From: Prosthecomicrobium pneumaticum
Lineage (GTDB): Bacteria > Pseudomonadota > Alphaproteobacteria > Rhizobiales > Kaistiaceae
Reading direction: 5' to 3'
Assembly: GCF_014199915.1 (NCBI RefSeq)
Contig: NZ_JACHOO010000012.1
Span: forward strand, 1 to 64,000
DNA length: 64,000 nucleotides
Below the pieces are notes generated by a model that was given only the letters and a program-made list of their open reading frames with translations, did no database searches and had not been told where the DNA came from. A program made the translations under genes and the position numbers. The first letter of the stretch is position 1. Each line of letters starts with the position of its first letter. This document shows positions 45,789 through 55,049 of this stretch, one piece after another.

Positions 45789-47132
45789 TCACGCCGGGGC
45801 GGCGAGCTTCTTTTCCAGCCAGTGGATGTCGTAGCGGCCGTCGGCGATGTCGGGGTCGTCGACGAGCTGGCGGAACAGCGGAATCGTCGTCTTGATGCCG
45901 TCGACGATGAACTCGTCGAGCGCGCGGCGCAGCCGCATCATGCATTCGACGCGGTTGCGGCCGTGCACGATCAGCTTGCCGATCAGGCTGTCGTAATAGG
46001 GCGGGATCCGATAGCCCTGATAGACGCCGGAATCGATCCGCACGCCGAGGCCGCCCGGCGGATGGTAATAGGAAATGGTGCCCGGCGAGGGCGCGAAGGT
46101 GCGCGGGTCCTCGGCATTGATGCGGCACTCGATGGCGTGGCCCTGGAAGCGGACGTCCTTCTGGGTGAAGGAGAGGCCGCTGCCGGCGGCGACGCGGATC
46201 TGCTCGTTGACGAGATCGATGCCGGTGATCGCCTCGGTCACCGGATGCTCGACCTGCAGGCGGGTGTTCATCTCGATGAAGTAGAACTCGCCGTTCTCGT
46301 AGAGGAACTCGATCGTCCCCGCGCCCGAATAGCCCATCTCCGCCATCGCCTTGGCGACCACGCCGCCGATCCGGTCGCGCTCCTCGGCGTTGAGGGCGGG
46401 CGAGCCCGCCTCCTCCCAGACCTTCTGGTGGCGGCGCTGCAGCGAGCAGTCGCGCTCGCCGAGATGGACGGCATTGCCCTTGCCGTCGCCGAGCACCTGG
46501 ATCTCGATATGGCGCGGCTTCTGCAGGTATTTCTCGATATAGACGGCGTCGTCGCCGAAGGCGGCCTTCGCCTCGGAGCGAGCGGTGGCGAGCGCCACCG
46601 ACAGCTCGTCGCCGTTCCGCGCCACCTTCATGCCACGGCCGCCGCCGCCGGCGGAGGCCTTGATGATCACCGGGAAGCCGATCTCCGCGGCGATCCGGTG
46701 CGCGTCCGCATCGTTCGAGACACCGCCTTCCGAGCCCGGCACGACCGGGATGCCGAGCCGCTGCGCGGTGCGCTTCGCCTCGATCTTGTCGCCCATGGTG
46801 CGGATATGCTCGGCCTTCGGGCCGATGAAGGTCACGCCGTGCGCTTCGAGGATTTCGGCGAAGCGGGCGTTCTCCGACAGGAAGCCATAGCCCGGATGGA
46901 CGGCCTCGGCGCCGGTGATCTCGCAGGCGGCGAGGAGCTGCGGGATGTTGAGATAGCTGTCGCGTGCCGGCGGCGGGCCGATGCAGACGCTCTCGTCGGC
47001 GAGCCGGACGTGCATGGCGTCGGCGTCCGCCGTCGAATGCACCGCGACGGTCTGGATGCCGAGCTCCTTGCAGGCCCGCAGCACCCGCAGCGCGATCTCG
47101 CCGCGATTGGCGATCAGGATCTTGTTGAACAT
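45789..47132 (-). CDS. accC: Acetyl-CoA carboxylase biotin carboxylase subunit
   Basis: 447 aa, family length. It carboxylates the biotin of AccB with bicarbonate and ATP, the first half of malonyl-CoA synthesis. N-terminal [25 protein letters not shown], the ATP-grasp blocks ([17 protein letters not shown], the Gly-rich loop), [26 protein letters not shown] and the C-terminal [23 protein letters not shown] are intact. ATG 47132 fits the conserved start; GTG 47150 overlaps the accB stop and is the alternative. Confidence 0.97.
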   Translation of the reverse strand: MFNKILIANRGEIALRVLRACKELGIQTVAVHSTADADAMHVRLADESVCIGPPPARDSYLNIPQLLAACEITGAEAVHPGYGFLSENARFAEILEAHGVTFIGPKAEHIRTMGDKIEAKRTAQRLGIPVVPGSEGGVSNDADAHRIAAEIGFPVIIKASAGGGGRGMKVARNGDELSVALATARSEAKAAFGDDAVYIEKYLQKPRHIEIQVLGDGKGNAVHLGERDCSLQRRHQKVWEEAGSPALNAEERDRIGGVVAKAMAEMGYSGAGTIEFLYENGEFYFIEMNTRLQVEHPVTEAITGIDLVNEQIRVAAGSGLSFTQKDVRFQGHAIECRINAEDPRTFAPSPGTISYYHPPGGLGVRIDSGVYQGYRIPPYYDSLIGKLIVHGRNRVECMMRLRRALDEFIVDGIKTTIPLFRQLVDDPDIADGRYDIHWLEKKLAAPA

Positions 47133-47146
47133 CGGCGCCGGACCGC

Positions 47147-47635
47147 TCACTCGACGATGGCGAGCGTCTCGCCATATTCGACCGGCTGGCCGTCCTCGAT
47201 CAGCAGCGCCTTCACCGTGCCGGCGCGCGGCGAGGGAATCTGGTTCATCGTCTTCATCGCCTCGACGATGAGGAGGGTCTGCCCCTCGCGCACCACCTGG
47301 CCGATCTCGACGAAGGGCCGTGCGCCGGGCTCGGGGGCGCGATAGGCGGTGCCGACCATCGGCGAGGGGACGGCGCCCGGATGGCCGGCGCCATAGGCGG
47401 GAGCGGCGGGAGGGGCCGGGGCGGCGGCGGCCGCTGCCACCGGTGCGGCGGCGGCGACCGGCGCCGCGACATGGACGGCGGCCGGGGCGATGGTGACGTT
47501 GCGCGCTACGCGGATGCGCAGATCCTGGTGTTCGACCTCGATTTCGGTGAGATCGGTCTCGGCGAGAAGCAGCGCGAGCTCCCGGATCAGCTCCTGGTCG
47601 ATCGAGGATTTCTCACCGTTCTTCTTGGTCGTCAT
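47147..47635 (-). CDS. accB: Acetyl-CoA carboxylase biotin carboxyl carrier protein
   Basis: 162 aa. A C-terminal biotinyl domain holds the lysine in the sequence [10 protein letters not shown], the typical alphaproteobacterial form of the biotinylation motif. A long Ala/Pro linker (about 52-85) and an N-terminal helix follow the usual order of AccB. It is immediately upstream of accC, with stop and start codons close to overlapping, so both are produced in a fixed ratio. Confidence 0.96.
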   Translation of the reverse strand: MTTKKNGEKSSIDQELIRELALLLAETDLTEIEVEHQDLRIRVARNVTIAPAAVHVAAPVAAAAPVAAAAAAPAPPAAPAYGAGHPGAVPSPMVGTAYRAPEPGARPFVEIGQVVREGQTLLIVEAMKTMNQIPSPRAGTVKALLIEDGQPVEYGETLAIVE

Positions 47636-47671
47636 TCGGTCCGTTCTTTCCTGTCGTCCGCTCCGGCGCCG

Positions 47672-48112
47672 TCAGGACGCGACGAGCGGGCGGATCGCCT
47701 CGAGCGCGAGGACATAGCCGCGCGGCCCGAAGCCGCAGATGACGCCCGTCGCCGCCGGCGACACGTAGGAATGGTGCCGGAAGGCTTCGCGGGCAAATAC
47801 GTTCGAAAGATGGAGTTCGATCGTCGGCAGCGCCACGGCGCGCAGCGCGTCGTGCAGCGCGATCGAGGTGTGGGTGTAGGCGCCGGGATTGATCACGATG
47901 CCCTTCGCCGCCTCGAAGGCCTCGTGGATCCAGTCGACCAGCTGGCCCTCGTGATTCGACTGCCGGAAGTCGACCGAAAGGCCGAGCCGCTCGCCCGCCT
48001 CGCGCGCCTGCGCACCGATCTCGGCGAGCGTGCTGGTGCCATAGATGCCCGGCTCGCGGCGGCCGAGCATGTTGAGATTGGGACCGTTGAGGACGAAGAC
48101 CGGGATCGACAT
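47672..48112 (-). CDS. aroQ: Type II 3-dehydroquinate dehydratase
   Basis: 146 aa. It catalyses dehydration of 3-dehydroquinate in the shikimate pathway. The start [22 protein letters not shown] has the catalytic Tyr, [15 protein letters not shown] and [16 protein letters not shown] match the active-site loops, and [18 protein letters not shown] supplies the catalytic His. It is upstream of accB on the same strand, the usual order in Hyphomicrobiales. Confidence 0.96.
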   Translation of the reverse strand: MSIPVFVLNGPNLNMLGRREPGIYGTSTLAEIGAQAREAGERLGLSVDFRQSNHEGQLVDWIHEAFEAAKGIVINPGAYTHTSIALHDALRAVALPTIELHLSNVFAREAFRHHSYVSPAATGVICGFGPRGYVLALEAIRPLVAS

Positions 48113-48184
48113 GCGTAAGGCCGGCTCTGGCTCCGGAGAGCGCTGCGACGATCGAAAAAGTCGGCCGGTTATAAGTGCTCGCCC

Positions 48185-48228
48185 CGGAAAGGGGAAGCCC
48201 CGCGGCGCGGGCGCGGCTTCCCTTCGGG
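48185..48228 (-). terminator. Hairpin between DsbA-like and aroQ genes
   Basis: GGAAGCC...CGCG / CGCG-GGCTTCC bulged stem, GC-rich, between the DsbA-like gene end and aroQ start. No T-run follows on the minus strand; weak terminator or processing site. Confidence 0.35.
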
Positions 48229-48238
48229 AATCTCCGCC

Positions 48239-48997
48239 TCAGCAGGTGGTGGAGCCGCAGGCCCGCACGGAGTCGATCCGCTTCTTCAACTGGTCGTAGC
48301 CGACGGCGCCGACCACCACCTCGTCGCCCACCACATAGGAGGGCGTGCCGTTGATGCCGAGCCGCTCGGCGAGGCCGTAGACCTCGGTGAGCGTGTCGTT
48401 GACGAGGGCGGTCTGCATCGCCTTGCGGACGTCCGCCTCGTCGAGGCCGACGCTCTTCGCGGCCGCCAGCGCCCGGGCACCGTCGGCCTGACCACGGCCG
48501 GTGATCAGCGCATCGTGGAACGCGCCGTATTTCTCCGGCGCGATCTCGTTGACGGCCACGGCGACCTGCGCCGCCTCGCCCGAGCCCGGTCCGAGCACCG
48601 GGAATTCCTTGAGCACGACGCGCAGCTTCGGATCCTCGTCCATCAGCCGGCGCAGGTCGGAATAGGCGTGGCGGCAATAGCCGCAATTGTAGTCGAAGAA
48701 CTCGACCAGCGTGACGTCGCCCTTCGGGTTGCCGAGCACGACCTGGCGCGGCGAGTCGAAGATCGCCTTGGCGTTCTGGTCGATGCCGGACTTGCGCTCG
48801 GCCTGCTCGGCCGCGACGCGGCGCTTGTCGAGCTCGGCCATCGCCTGCTGGATGATCTCCGGGTTCTGCAGGATGTAGTCGCGGACGATCGCCTCGACCT
48901 CCTGCTTGTCGGTCCCGCTCAGCGCAAGGGAGGGCGCGGCGGCGAGCGCGAGCGGAACGAAGGCGGCGAGGGCCGCCACAAAGCGCAGTCTCGACAT
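48239..48997 (-). CDS. DsbA-family thiol-disulfide oxidoreductase
   Basis: 252 aa. Signal peptide (LRFVAALAAFVPLALAAAPSLALS), an N-terminal helical extension (IVRDYILQNPEIIQQAMAEL), then a thioredoxin fold with active site CGYC (EFFDYNCGYCRHAYSDL) and cis-Pro GTPSYVVGDEV. The extension and CGYC pattern resemble the ScsC/Com1-type family. Periplasmic; probably oxidises or isomerises disulfides. The C-terminus has two further Cys (RACGSTTC). Between aroQ and an M48 peptidase gene, on one strand. Confidence 0.9.
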   Translation of the reverse strand: MSRLRFVAALAAFVPLALAAAPSLALSGTDKQEVEAIVRDYILQNPEIIQQAMAELDKRRVAAEQAERKSGIDQNAKAIFDSPRQVVLGNPKGDVTLVEFFDYNCGYCRHAYSDLRRLMDEDPKLRVVLKEFPVLGPGSGEAAQVAVAVNEIAPEKYGAFHDALITGRGQADGARALAAAKSVGLDEADVRKAMQTALVNDTLTEVYGLAERLGINGTPSYVVGDEVVVGAVGYDQLKKRIDSVRACGSTTC

Positions 48998-49044
48998 GGC
49001 GGGTTCGGGCTCCTTCGTTCGTCCGGCGGCGTTGAGTCGGGCGC

Positions 49045-50436
49045 CTACCGGGTCTTCGGCGGCGGCTGATAGGTCAGGATGTCGTCGGCACGCAACCAGC
49101 CGGGCGAACCGCGCTTCAGGCCGTTCTGGGCGCGCTGGGCGTGCATCTTGGCGTCCTTGATCTCGCCCTCGACGAAATCGCCCTGCGCGGTGGCGAGCTC
49201 GGCGAGCGCCGTGTCGCCGCGCATCGCATAGGCCCGCGCCAGCTGGCGATAGCCGATCGAGAAATTCGGATCCGCCTGCAGGCCGACGGTGAGGTTCTTC
49301 ACCGCCTCGTCGACATTCTTCGGGTCGCCGGTCTCGACGAGGGCGTGGCCGAGCAGGACCTTGAGCAGGCCGGAGGAGGAGGCGAGCGAGACGGCCTTGC
49401 GCAGCGGCGGCACGGCCTCGCGCGGCCGGCCGGTCTCGAGCAGGATCTGGCCCTTCAGCTCGTGGAAATAGGGGAAGTTCGGCGAGGCCTTGATCAGCCC
49501 GTCGACCTGGCGCAGCGCATCCGCCGCATTGCCGAGCCGATAGGCGACGACGGCGCGGGCGTAGCGGGCGGGCAGGCTGCGGTCGGTCATCGGATAGCGC
49601 CGCATGGCGAGCTGCGGCTGCTCGGTGAAGCCGACGAGCTTTGCCCGCACGAGATCGTGGCGGGCGATCAGCTGCGCCGAATCCCTGGCGCCCCAGCTCG
49701 GGCTCGCCTTAGCGGCCGCCTCGATCTGGTCGATGCGCTCGGTCGGCATCGGATGGCTCTGCGCATAGGGGTCGACCCGCCGCGACAGGAACATCGTGTC
49801 CTCGGCGAAGCGGCGGAAGGTGGTGAGCATGCCGGCGGCGGACTGGCCCGTGGCGGCGAGATACTGGAGCGCCGACTGGTCGGCGGCATATTCCTCGGAG
49901 CGGGCATAGGCGAGGAGATTGCGCCGGGCGATCTCGCCGACGCCGGCGCCGAGCCCCATGCCGGCACGCGCCGTGTCGGCCGAGCCGCCGATCGCCCCGC
50001 CGACCGACACCGCCATGCCGGCGAGCCCGCCGATGAGGGCGAGCGTCTTCGCCCGCTCGAGCTGTTCGCGCAGCCGGGCGAGATGGCCGCCGGCGAGATG
50101 GCCGGTTTCGTGCGCGAGCACGCCGATCAGCTCGTTCGGCACCTTCGAATCGATGATCGCGCCGGTATTGACGAACATCTGGCGGCCGTTCGCCACGAAG
50201 GCGTTGAAGGACGGGTCGGGGATCAGGAGCACCTCGACCGAGCCGGAGCGGATGCCGGCGGCCTTGAAGATCGGCCGCAGGTAATCCTGCAGCAGCGCCT
50301 CGGTCTCGGCGTCGCGCACGATCGAGCGGCCGGCCTGCTGGGCGAGCGCGGCCGTCCCGGCCGAGGCGGCGAGCGCCCCGGCGACGAGCGCCGTCAGCGC
50401 GGCGCGGCCGATCCTTCGACAGGCGGAACGGAGCAA
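49045..50436 (-). CDS. M48-family periplasmic metalloprotease with TPR tail
   Basis: 463 aa if it starts at TTG 50436, which has AGGGGGAGAGG just upstream and gives a signal peptide (IGRAALTALVAGALAASAGTAALA). The M48 domain has HEXXH as GVLAHETGHLAGGHLAR and a third ligand in SEEYAADQSALQYL. A C-terminal half of TPR-like helices (AVVAYRLGNAADALRQVDGLIKASPNF and following) matches the BepA/YfgC family, which maintains outer-membrane protein assembly. The frame extends to 50679 with no good start before the signal peptide. Confidence 0.88.
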   Translation of the reverse strand: MLRSACRRIGRAALTALVAGALAASAGTAALAQQAGRSIVRDAETEALLQDYLRPIFKAAGIRSGSVEVLLIPDPSFNAFVANGRQMFVNTGAIIDSKVPNELIGVLAHETGHLAGGHLARLREQLERAKTLALIGGLAGMAVSVGGAIGGSADTARAGMGLGAGVGEIARRNLLAYARSEEYAADQSALQYLAATGQSAAGMLTTFRRFAEDTMFLSRRVDPYAQSHPMPTERIDQIEAAAKASPSWGARDSAQLIARHDLVRAKLVGFTEQPQLAMRRYPMTDRSLPARYARAVVAYRLGNAADALRQVDGLIKASPNFPYFHELKGQILLETGRPREAVPPLRKAVSLASSSGLLKVLLGHALVETGDPKNVDEAVKNLTVGLQADPNFSIGYRQLARAYAMRGDTALAELATAQGDFVEGEIKDAKMHAQRAQNGLKRGSPGWLRADDILTYQPPPKTR

Positions 50437-50569
50437 ACCTCTCCCCCTCGCACTTCCCGCCGGCTCCCCTCGCGGGTAGAAGCGGCGGCACGTTCCCGCG
50501 CTTCCTTGCCGGGGAATTGGGGCGGCCGCAAGACCGGCCGCGGTCACAACTCGCTGAAGGGACAAGGTC

Positions 50570-51727
50570 ATGGTGAAGCCCGGAGCCTCGCGGCGGAGCG
50601 CGATCGACCCCTTCATCGTGATGGACGTGATGACCGCCGCGGCGGATCGCGAGGCGGCCGGCGCCCGCGTCGTGCACATGGAAGTGGGCGAGCCGGGTGC
50701 GGCGCCGCCGTTCGCGGTGCGCGAGGCGGCACGGGCGGCGCTCGGGGGCGGCCGGATCGGCTATACCGAGGCGCTCGGCGCGCGGCCGCTGCGGCAGCGG
50801 ATCGCCCGCTATTATGCGGAAACGCACGGCGTCGAGGTGCCGATCGGCCGGATCGCGGTGACGACCGGCTCGTCGGGCGCCTTCAACCTCTCCTTCCTCG
50901 CCGCCTTCGATGCGGGCGACCGCGTCGCGCTCACCGCGCCCGGCTATCCCGCCTATCGCAACATCCTGAAGGCGCTCGGCCTCGTGCCGGTCGAGATCGA
51001 GACCCATGCGGCGGACCGGCACGCGCTGACGCCCGAGATGCTCGCCGCGGCGCATCGCGCGGCGCCGCTCGCCGGCGTGATCATCGCGAGCCCGGCCAAT
51101 CCGACCGGGACGATGATGACGCCGGAGGCGCTCGCCGCGCTCGTCGCCGCGGCCGACGATCTCGGCATCCGCTTCGTCTCGGACGAGATCTATCACGGCC
51201 TCGTCTATGACGGCGTGGCGGAGACGGCCCTGAAGCTGTCGCCGCAGGCGATCGTCATCAACTCGTTCTCGAAATATTACTGCATGACCGGCTGGCGCGT
51301 CGGCTGGATGGTGCTGCCCGACGATCTGGTGCGGCCGGTCGAGCGGCTCGCCCAGAACTTCTACATCTCCGCGCCCGACCTCTCGCAGCGTGCGGCGATC
51401 GCCGCCTTCGACGCCACCGAGGAACTGGAGGCGATCAAGGCGAGCTACGCCGCCAACCGGCTGGTGCTGATCGACCGGCTGCCCTCGATCGGCTTCGAGG
51501 ACATCTTCCCGGTCGACGGCGCCTTCTATGTCTACGCCTCGGTGCGGCGCTTCTCGAACGATTCGGCCGAATTCGCCCGCCGCATGCTCGCGGAAGCCGG
51601 CGTCGCCGCGACGCCGGGGCTCGATTTCGACCAGAAGCGCGGCCATGCCTTCATCCGCTTCTCCTTCGCCGGCACCACCGCCGACATGGTCGAGGCGATG
51701 GACCGGATCGAGACCTGGCTGCGCTGA
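50570..51727 (+). CDS. PLP-dependent class I/II aminotransferase
   Basis: 385 aa. Fold type I aminotransferase: MEVGEPGAAPPFAVREAA, GYTEALGARPLRQRIARYY, ITASPANPTGTMM-like IIASPANPTGTMM and DEIYHGLVYDG. The PLP lysine lies in INSFSKYYCMTGWRVGW. It belongs to the AspC/alanine transaminase-like branch; the amino acid substrate is not clear from sequence. It is divergent from the M48 gene. Confidence 0.88.
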   Translation: MVKPGASRRSAIDPFIVMDVMTAAADREAAGARVVHMEVGEPGAAPPFAVREAARAALGGGRIGYTEALGARPLRQRIARYYAETHGVEVPIGRIAVTTGSSGAFNLSFLAAFDAGDRVALTAPGYPAYRNILKALGLVPVEIETHAADRHALTPEMLAAAHRAAPLAGVIIASPANPTGTMMTPEALAALVAAADDLGIRFVSDEIYHGLVYDGVAETALKLSPQAIVINSFSKYYCMTGWRVGWMVLPDDLVRPVERLAQNFYISAPDLSQRAAIAAFDATEELEAIKASYAANRLVLIDRLPSIGFEDIFPVDGAFYVYASVRRFSNDSAEFARRMLAEAGVAATPGLDFDQKRGHAFIRFSFAGTTADMVEAMDRIETWLR

Positions 51728-51737
51728 AGGGCGCGGC

Positions 51738-53033
51738 TCAGCGGCCGACCAGCGTCGGCGCGGCGGGCCGCAGCGGCCAGCCGCTCCGGCGCGACGGTTT
51801 CGGCACCGGCCGGTGGTCCGAGGCGGCGAACACCTCGCGGTCGAGCCGCTGCAGCGCGCTCGCCAGAATCCCGACATCGACGAGATCGAAATCGGCCGGC
51901 ATCATCTCGATCCGCGTCAGCCGGCGCAGATCCGGCACGAGGCCCTCCTCGAGGCCGACATTGAAGCCGTCTTCCATCAGCCCGAAGGCGCCGAGGCCGC
52001 TGCCGGTCAACACCACCCGCTCCGGATTGATGATCGCGATCAGCCGCGCGAGACCGTAGCCGAGCGCGAGGCCCGCCTGGCGGTAGGCGAGGCGGGCGCG
52101 CTCGTCGCCGGCCTTGGCCCGCTCCTCGAAGCGGCGCATCGCCTCCGGCTCCGGATTGATCTCGGTCGGCGGCAGGTCGGGCGGCAGGTTCTCGAGCGTG
52201 CGGTAGATCGCATAGTCGGCGACATAGGCCTCGAGACAGCCGTGCCGGCCGCAGCGGCAGAGCGCGCCGCCGGGGATGTGGTTGACATGGCCGAACTCGG
52301 CGCCGGCGCCGAACGCGCCGCCGAACGGCTTGCCCTCGATGAACATGCCCATGCCGACGCCGTGCGCGATGAAGATCACCGCGAAGGTGCCGCCGAATCG
52401 CTTCGGGTCCTGCCAGTTGAGCGCCTGCGCGACCCGGTCGACATCGTTCGATATGGTCGAGGGGATGCCGAGCGCCTCGCTCACCGGGCCGGAGACCGGC
52501 ACGTCGCCCTGCGCGAAGGCGGGGCTCCACAGGATCCGGCCGGTGCTCGCATCGATCACGCCCTGGGCGGCGATCGAGACCTCGGCGATCCGCTCGCGCT
52601 CGACGCCCTGGACGGCGAGATAGCTGCGCAGCGCCTCGCCGAGCGTCGGGCCGAACGCCTCGCGGTCGGCGTGATAGGTGTCGATCGTCAGCTGGGTGCG
52701 GTCGCGGGCGCGGCCGGCGAAATCGGCGAGCACGAGCGTGACGTGGTTGTGCACGATGTTGACGCCGAGCACATAGGCGGCCTCGGGATTGAGCGCGAGC
52801 GCGACGCGAGGCCGGCCGCGGCCGGCGCTCCGCGGACTGCGCTCCTCGCCTTCGGCGGTGACGACGACGTGCTCGGCGATCAGGTCGCCGGTGATCGCCG
52901 AGATCGTCGCCGGGCTGAGCCCGGTCTCCTCGCCGAGTTCGACGCGCGCGAGCGGTCCCGAGCGGCGCAGTGCGGCGAGCACCAACCCCCGATTCTGCCG
53001 GCGTACGAGCTCGGTGTCGGCTTTGTTCTGCAC
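51738..53033 (-). CDS. ROK-family (NagC/XylR-like) transcriptional regulator
   Basis: 431 aa. An N-terminal winged helix (NRGLVLAALRRSGPLARVELGEETGLSPATISAITGDL) is fused to a ROK sugar-kinase-like domain. The ROK zinc motif CRCGRHGCLEAYV and the GVGMGMFIEGKPF block are intact. The domain usually binds a phosphorylated or free sugar as an inducer. It is convergent to the aminotransferase gene and divergent from pgi, so regulation of sugar phosphate metabolism, perhaps including pgi, is plausible (inference). Confidence 0.92.
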   Translation of the reverse strand: MQNKADTELVRRQNRGLVLAALRRSGPLARVELGEETGLSPATISAITGDLIAEHVVVTAEGEERSPRSAGRGRPRVALALNPEAAYVLGVNIVHNHVTLVLADFAGRARDRTQLTIDTYHADREAFGPTLGEALRSYLAVQGVERERIAEVSIAAQGVIDASTGRILWSPAFAQGDVPVSGPVSEALGIPSTISNDVDRVAQALNWQDPKRFGGTFAVIFIAHGVGMGMFIEGKPFGGAFGAGAEFGHVNHIPGGALCRCGRHGCLEAYVADYAIYRTLENLPPDLPPTEINPEPEAMRRFEERAKAGDERARLAYRQAGLALGYGLARLIAIINPERVVLTGSGLGAFGLMEDGFNVGLEEGLVPDLRRLTRIEMMPADFDLVDVGILASALQRLDREVFAASDHRPVPKPSRRSGWPLRPAAPTLVGR

Positions 53034-53239
53034 GCGGTTCTCTCCCTTGCAGCACGCTTAGCAAGGGGCGGCCCGCTTCCCAAGACATTTCATCGGACTA
53101 AACGGTAAGCGGTTGCATCCGTAAGGCGTTTTCGCCCGTTGGCCGGGCCTTGCGGGCGGCCCCGCCCTTGTCTCGCCGGCCGCGGCGGCGTATCGCTGAC
53201 GGGATCCGGCCGATCTCGATGAGAAGCGAGGAAAGCGTC

Positions 53240-54895
53240 ATGACCGTCGCCAGGACCGCCGAGCGCGCGATCGCCGTCGCGGCCGCCTTCGAAAAGCTCG
53301 CCGCGCATCGGACCCGGCTCGAGGCCGAGACGATGCGGGCGATGTTCGCGGCCGATCCCGGCCGCTTCGGCCGCTTCTCCGTGTCCTTCGAGGACCTCAT
53401 CTTCGACTATTCGAAGAACCGCATCGACGCCGCCGCGCTCGTCGCGCTGCTCGATCTCGCCCGCGTCGCCGGCGTCGAGGAGCGGCGCGCCGCGATGTTC
53501 GCCGGCGAGCGGATCAACGTCACCGAGAACCGCCCCGTGCTGCACGTCGCGCTTCGTGCCGCGGCGGACGAGACCTATCTCGTCGACGGAAAGAACGTCG
53601 TCGAGGATGTCGCGGCCGTGCTCGCCGCGATGAGCGACTTCGCCGAGGGGGTCCGCTCCGGAGCGATCGCCGGCACCGGCGGGCGCTTCACCGACGTGGT
53701 CAATATCGGCATCGGCGGCTCCGATCTCGGCCCGGCCATGGTCACGCGGGCGCTGAGCCCCTATCGCGACGGGCCGCGGCTGCATTTCGTCTCGAATGTC
53801 GACGGCGCCCATATCGCCGACACGCTCGCCGGGCTCGATCCGGCCCGCACGCTGTTCCTCGTCGCCTCGAAGACCTTCACCACGATCGAGACGATGACGA
53901 ACGCCCGCACCGCGCGGGCCTGGATCGTCGAGGCGGTCGGCGAGGCGGCGGTCGGCGATCATTTCGCGGCGATGTCGACGGCGCTCGACAAGGTCGCCGC
54001 CTTCGGCATCGACACCCGCCGCGCCTTCGGCTTCTGGGACTGGGTGGGGGGGCGCTATTCGGTCTGGTCGGCGATCGGCCTGCCGGTGATGATCGCGATC
54101 GGCGCCGAGCGCTTCCGGTCCTTCCTCGCCGGCGCCCGCGCGATCGACCATCATTTCCGTGACGCCCCGCTCGACCGCAACATCCCGGTCCTGATGGCGC
54201 TCGTCGGGATCTGGTACCGCAACGTGCTCGGCTTCCCCGCCCATGCGGTGCTGCCCTACGACCAGAGGCTCGAGCGCTTCGCGGCCTATCTGCAGCAGCT
54301 CGACATGGAATCGAACGGCAAGCGGGTGACGCTCGACGGCCGTCCGGTTCCGACCGCCACCGGGCCGCTCGTCTGGGGCGAGCCGGGGACCAATGGCCAG
54401 CACGCTTTCTACCAGCTCCTGCATCAGGGCACCGACGTCATCCCGGCCGATTTCCTCGTCGCCGCGCACGGCCACGAGGCCGATCCGACCCATCACGACC
54501 TGCTCGTCGCCAACTGCCTCGCGCAGGCCGAGGCGCTGATGCGCGGCCGCACCACCGAGGAGGCGCGCGCCCAGCTCGCCTCGAGCGGCAAGGCGCCCGG
54601 CGAGGTCGAGCGGCTGGCGCTGCACAAGACCTTCCCCGGCAACCGGCCGTCCAATCTCTTCCTCTACGACAGGCTGGACCCCTATGCGCTCGGCCGGCTG
54701 ATCGCGCTCTACGAACATAAAGTGCTCGTCCAGGGCGCGATCTGGGGCGTCAATTCCTACGATCAGTGGGGCGTCGAGCTCGGCAAGGAGCTCGCCATCG
54801 AATTGCTGCCGATGGTGGAGGGGAAGGCCGATGCGGCCGGCCGCGACGCCTCGACCGCCGGTCTCGTCGCCGCGATCCGCGCGCGGAAGGGCTGA
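53240..54895 (+). CDS. pgi: Glucose-6-phosphate isomerase
   Basis: 551 aa, the family length. It interconverts glucose 6-phosphate and fructose 6-phosphate. Blocks [16 protein letters not shown]-like region, [42 protein letters not shown] (signature) and [17 protein letters not shown] (second signature) are all present, with active-site Glu and His in the expected motifs (NGKRVT...; [12 protein letters not shown]). GAGGAAA precedes ATG 53240. Divergent from the ROK regulator. Confidence 0.97.
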   Translation: MTVARTAERAIAVAAAFEKLAAHRTRLEAETMRAMFAADPGRFGRFSVSFEDLIFDYSKNRIDAAALVALLDLARVAGVEERRAAMFAGERINVTENRPVLHVALRAAADETYLVDGKNVVEDVAAVLAAMSDFAEGVRSGAIAGTGGRFTDVVNIGIGGSDLGPAMVTRALSPYRDGPRLHFVSNVDGAHIADTLAGLDPARTLFLVASKTFTTIETMTNARTARAWIVEAVGEAAVGDHFAAMSTALDKVAAFGIDTRRAFGFWDWVGGRYSVWSAIGLPVMIAIGAERFRSFLAGARAIDHHFRDAPLDRNIPVLMALVGIWYRNVLGFPAHAVLPYDQRLERFAAYLQQLDMESNGKRVTLDGRPVPTATGPLVWGEPGTNGQHAFYQLLHQGTDVIPADFLVAAHGHEADPTHHDLLVANCLAQAEALMRGRTTEEARAQLASSGKAPGEVERLALHKTFPGNRPSNLFLYDRLDPYALGRLIALYEHKVLVQGAIWGVNSYDQWGVELGKELAIELLPMVEGKADAAGRDASTAGLVAAIRARKG

Positions 54896-55049
54896 CAACC
54901 CGCCGGATGCGGTTGCCGAGGCATCCTTTAGCGCCCTATAATCGTTTCAATTCCGCTTTCGGCGCCTCCCGACCCGCCTTTCGCGCGGTCCCGGCGCCGC
55001 CCCATACCGTCATCCGATCGAGGAGGCGGCCCGCAAGGGCCGGACCGGC

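Noticed and set aside
53095-53125. CGGTAAGCGGT-like repeat between the ROK gene and pgi.
   Set aside because: Arms are short and not palindromic; not enough to call an operator.
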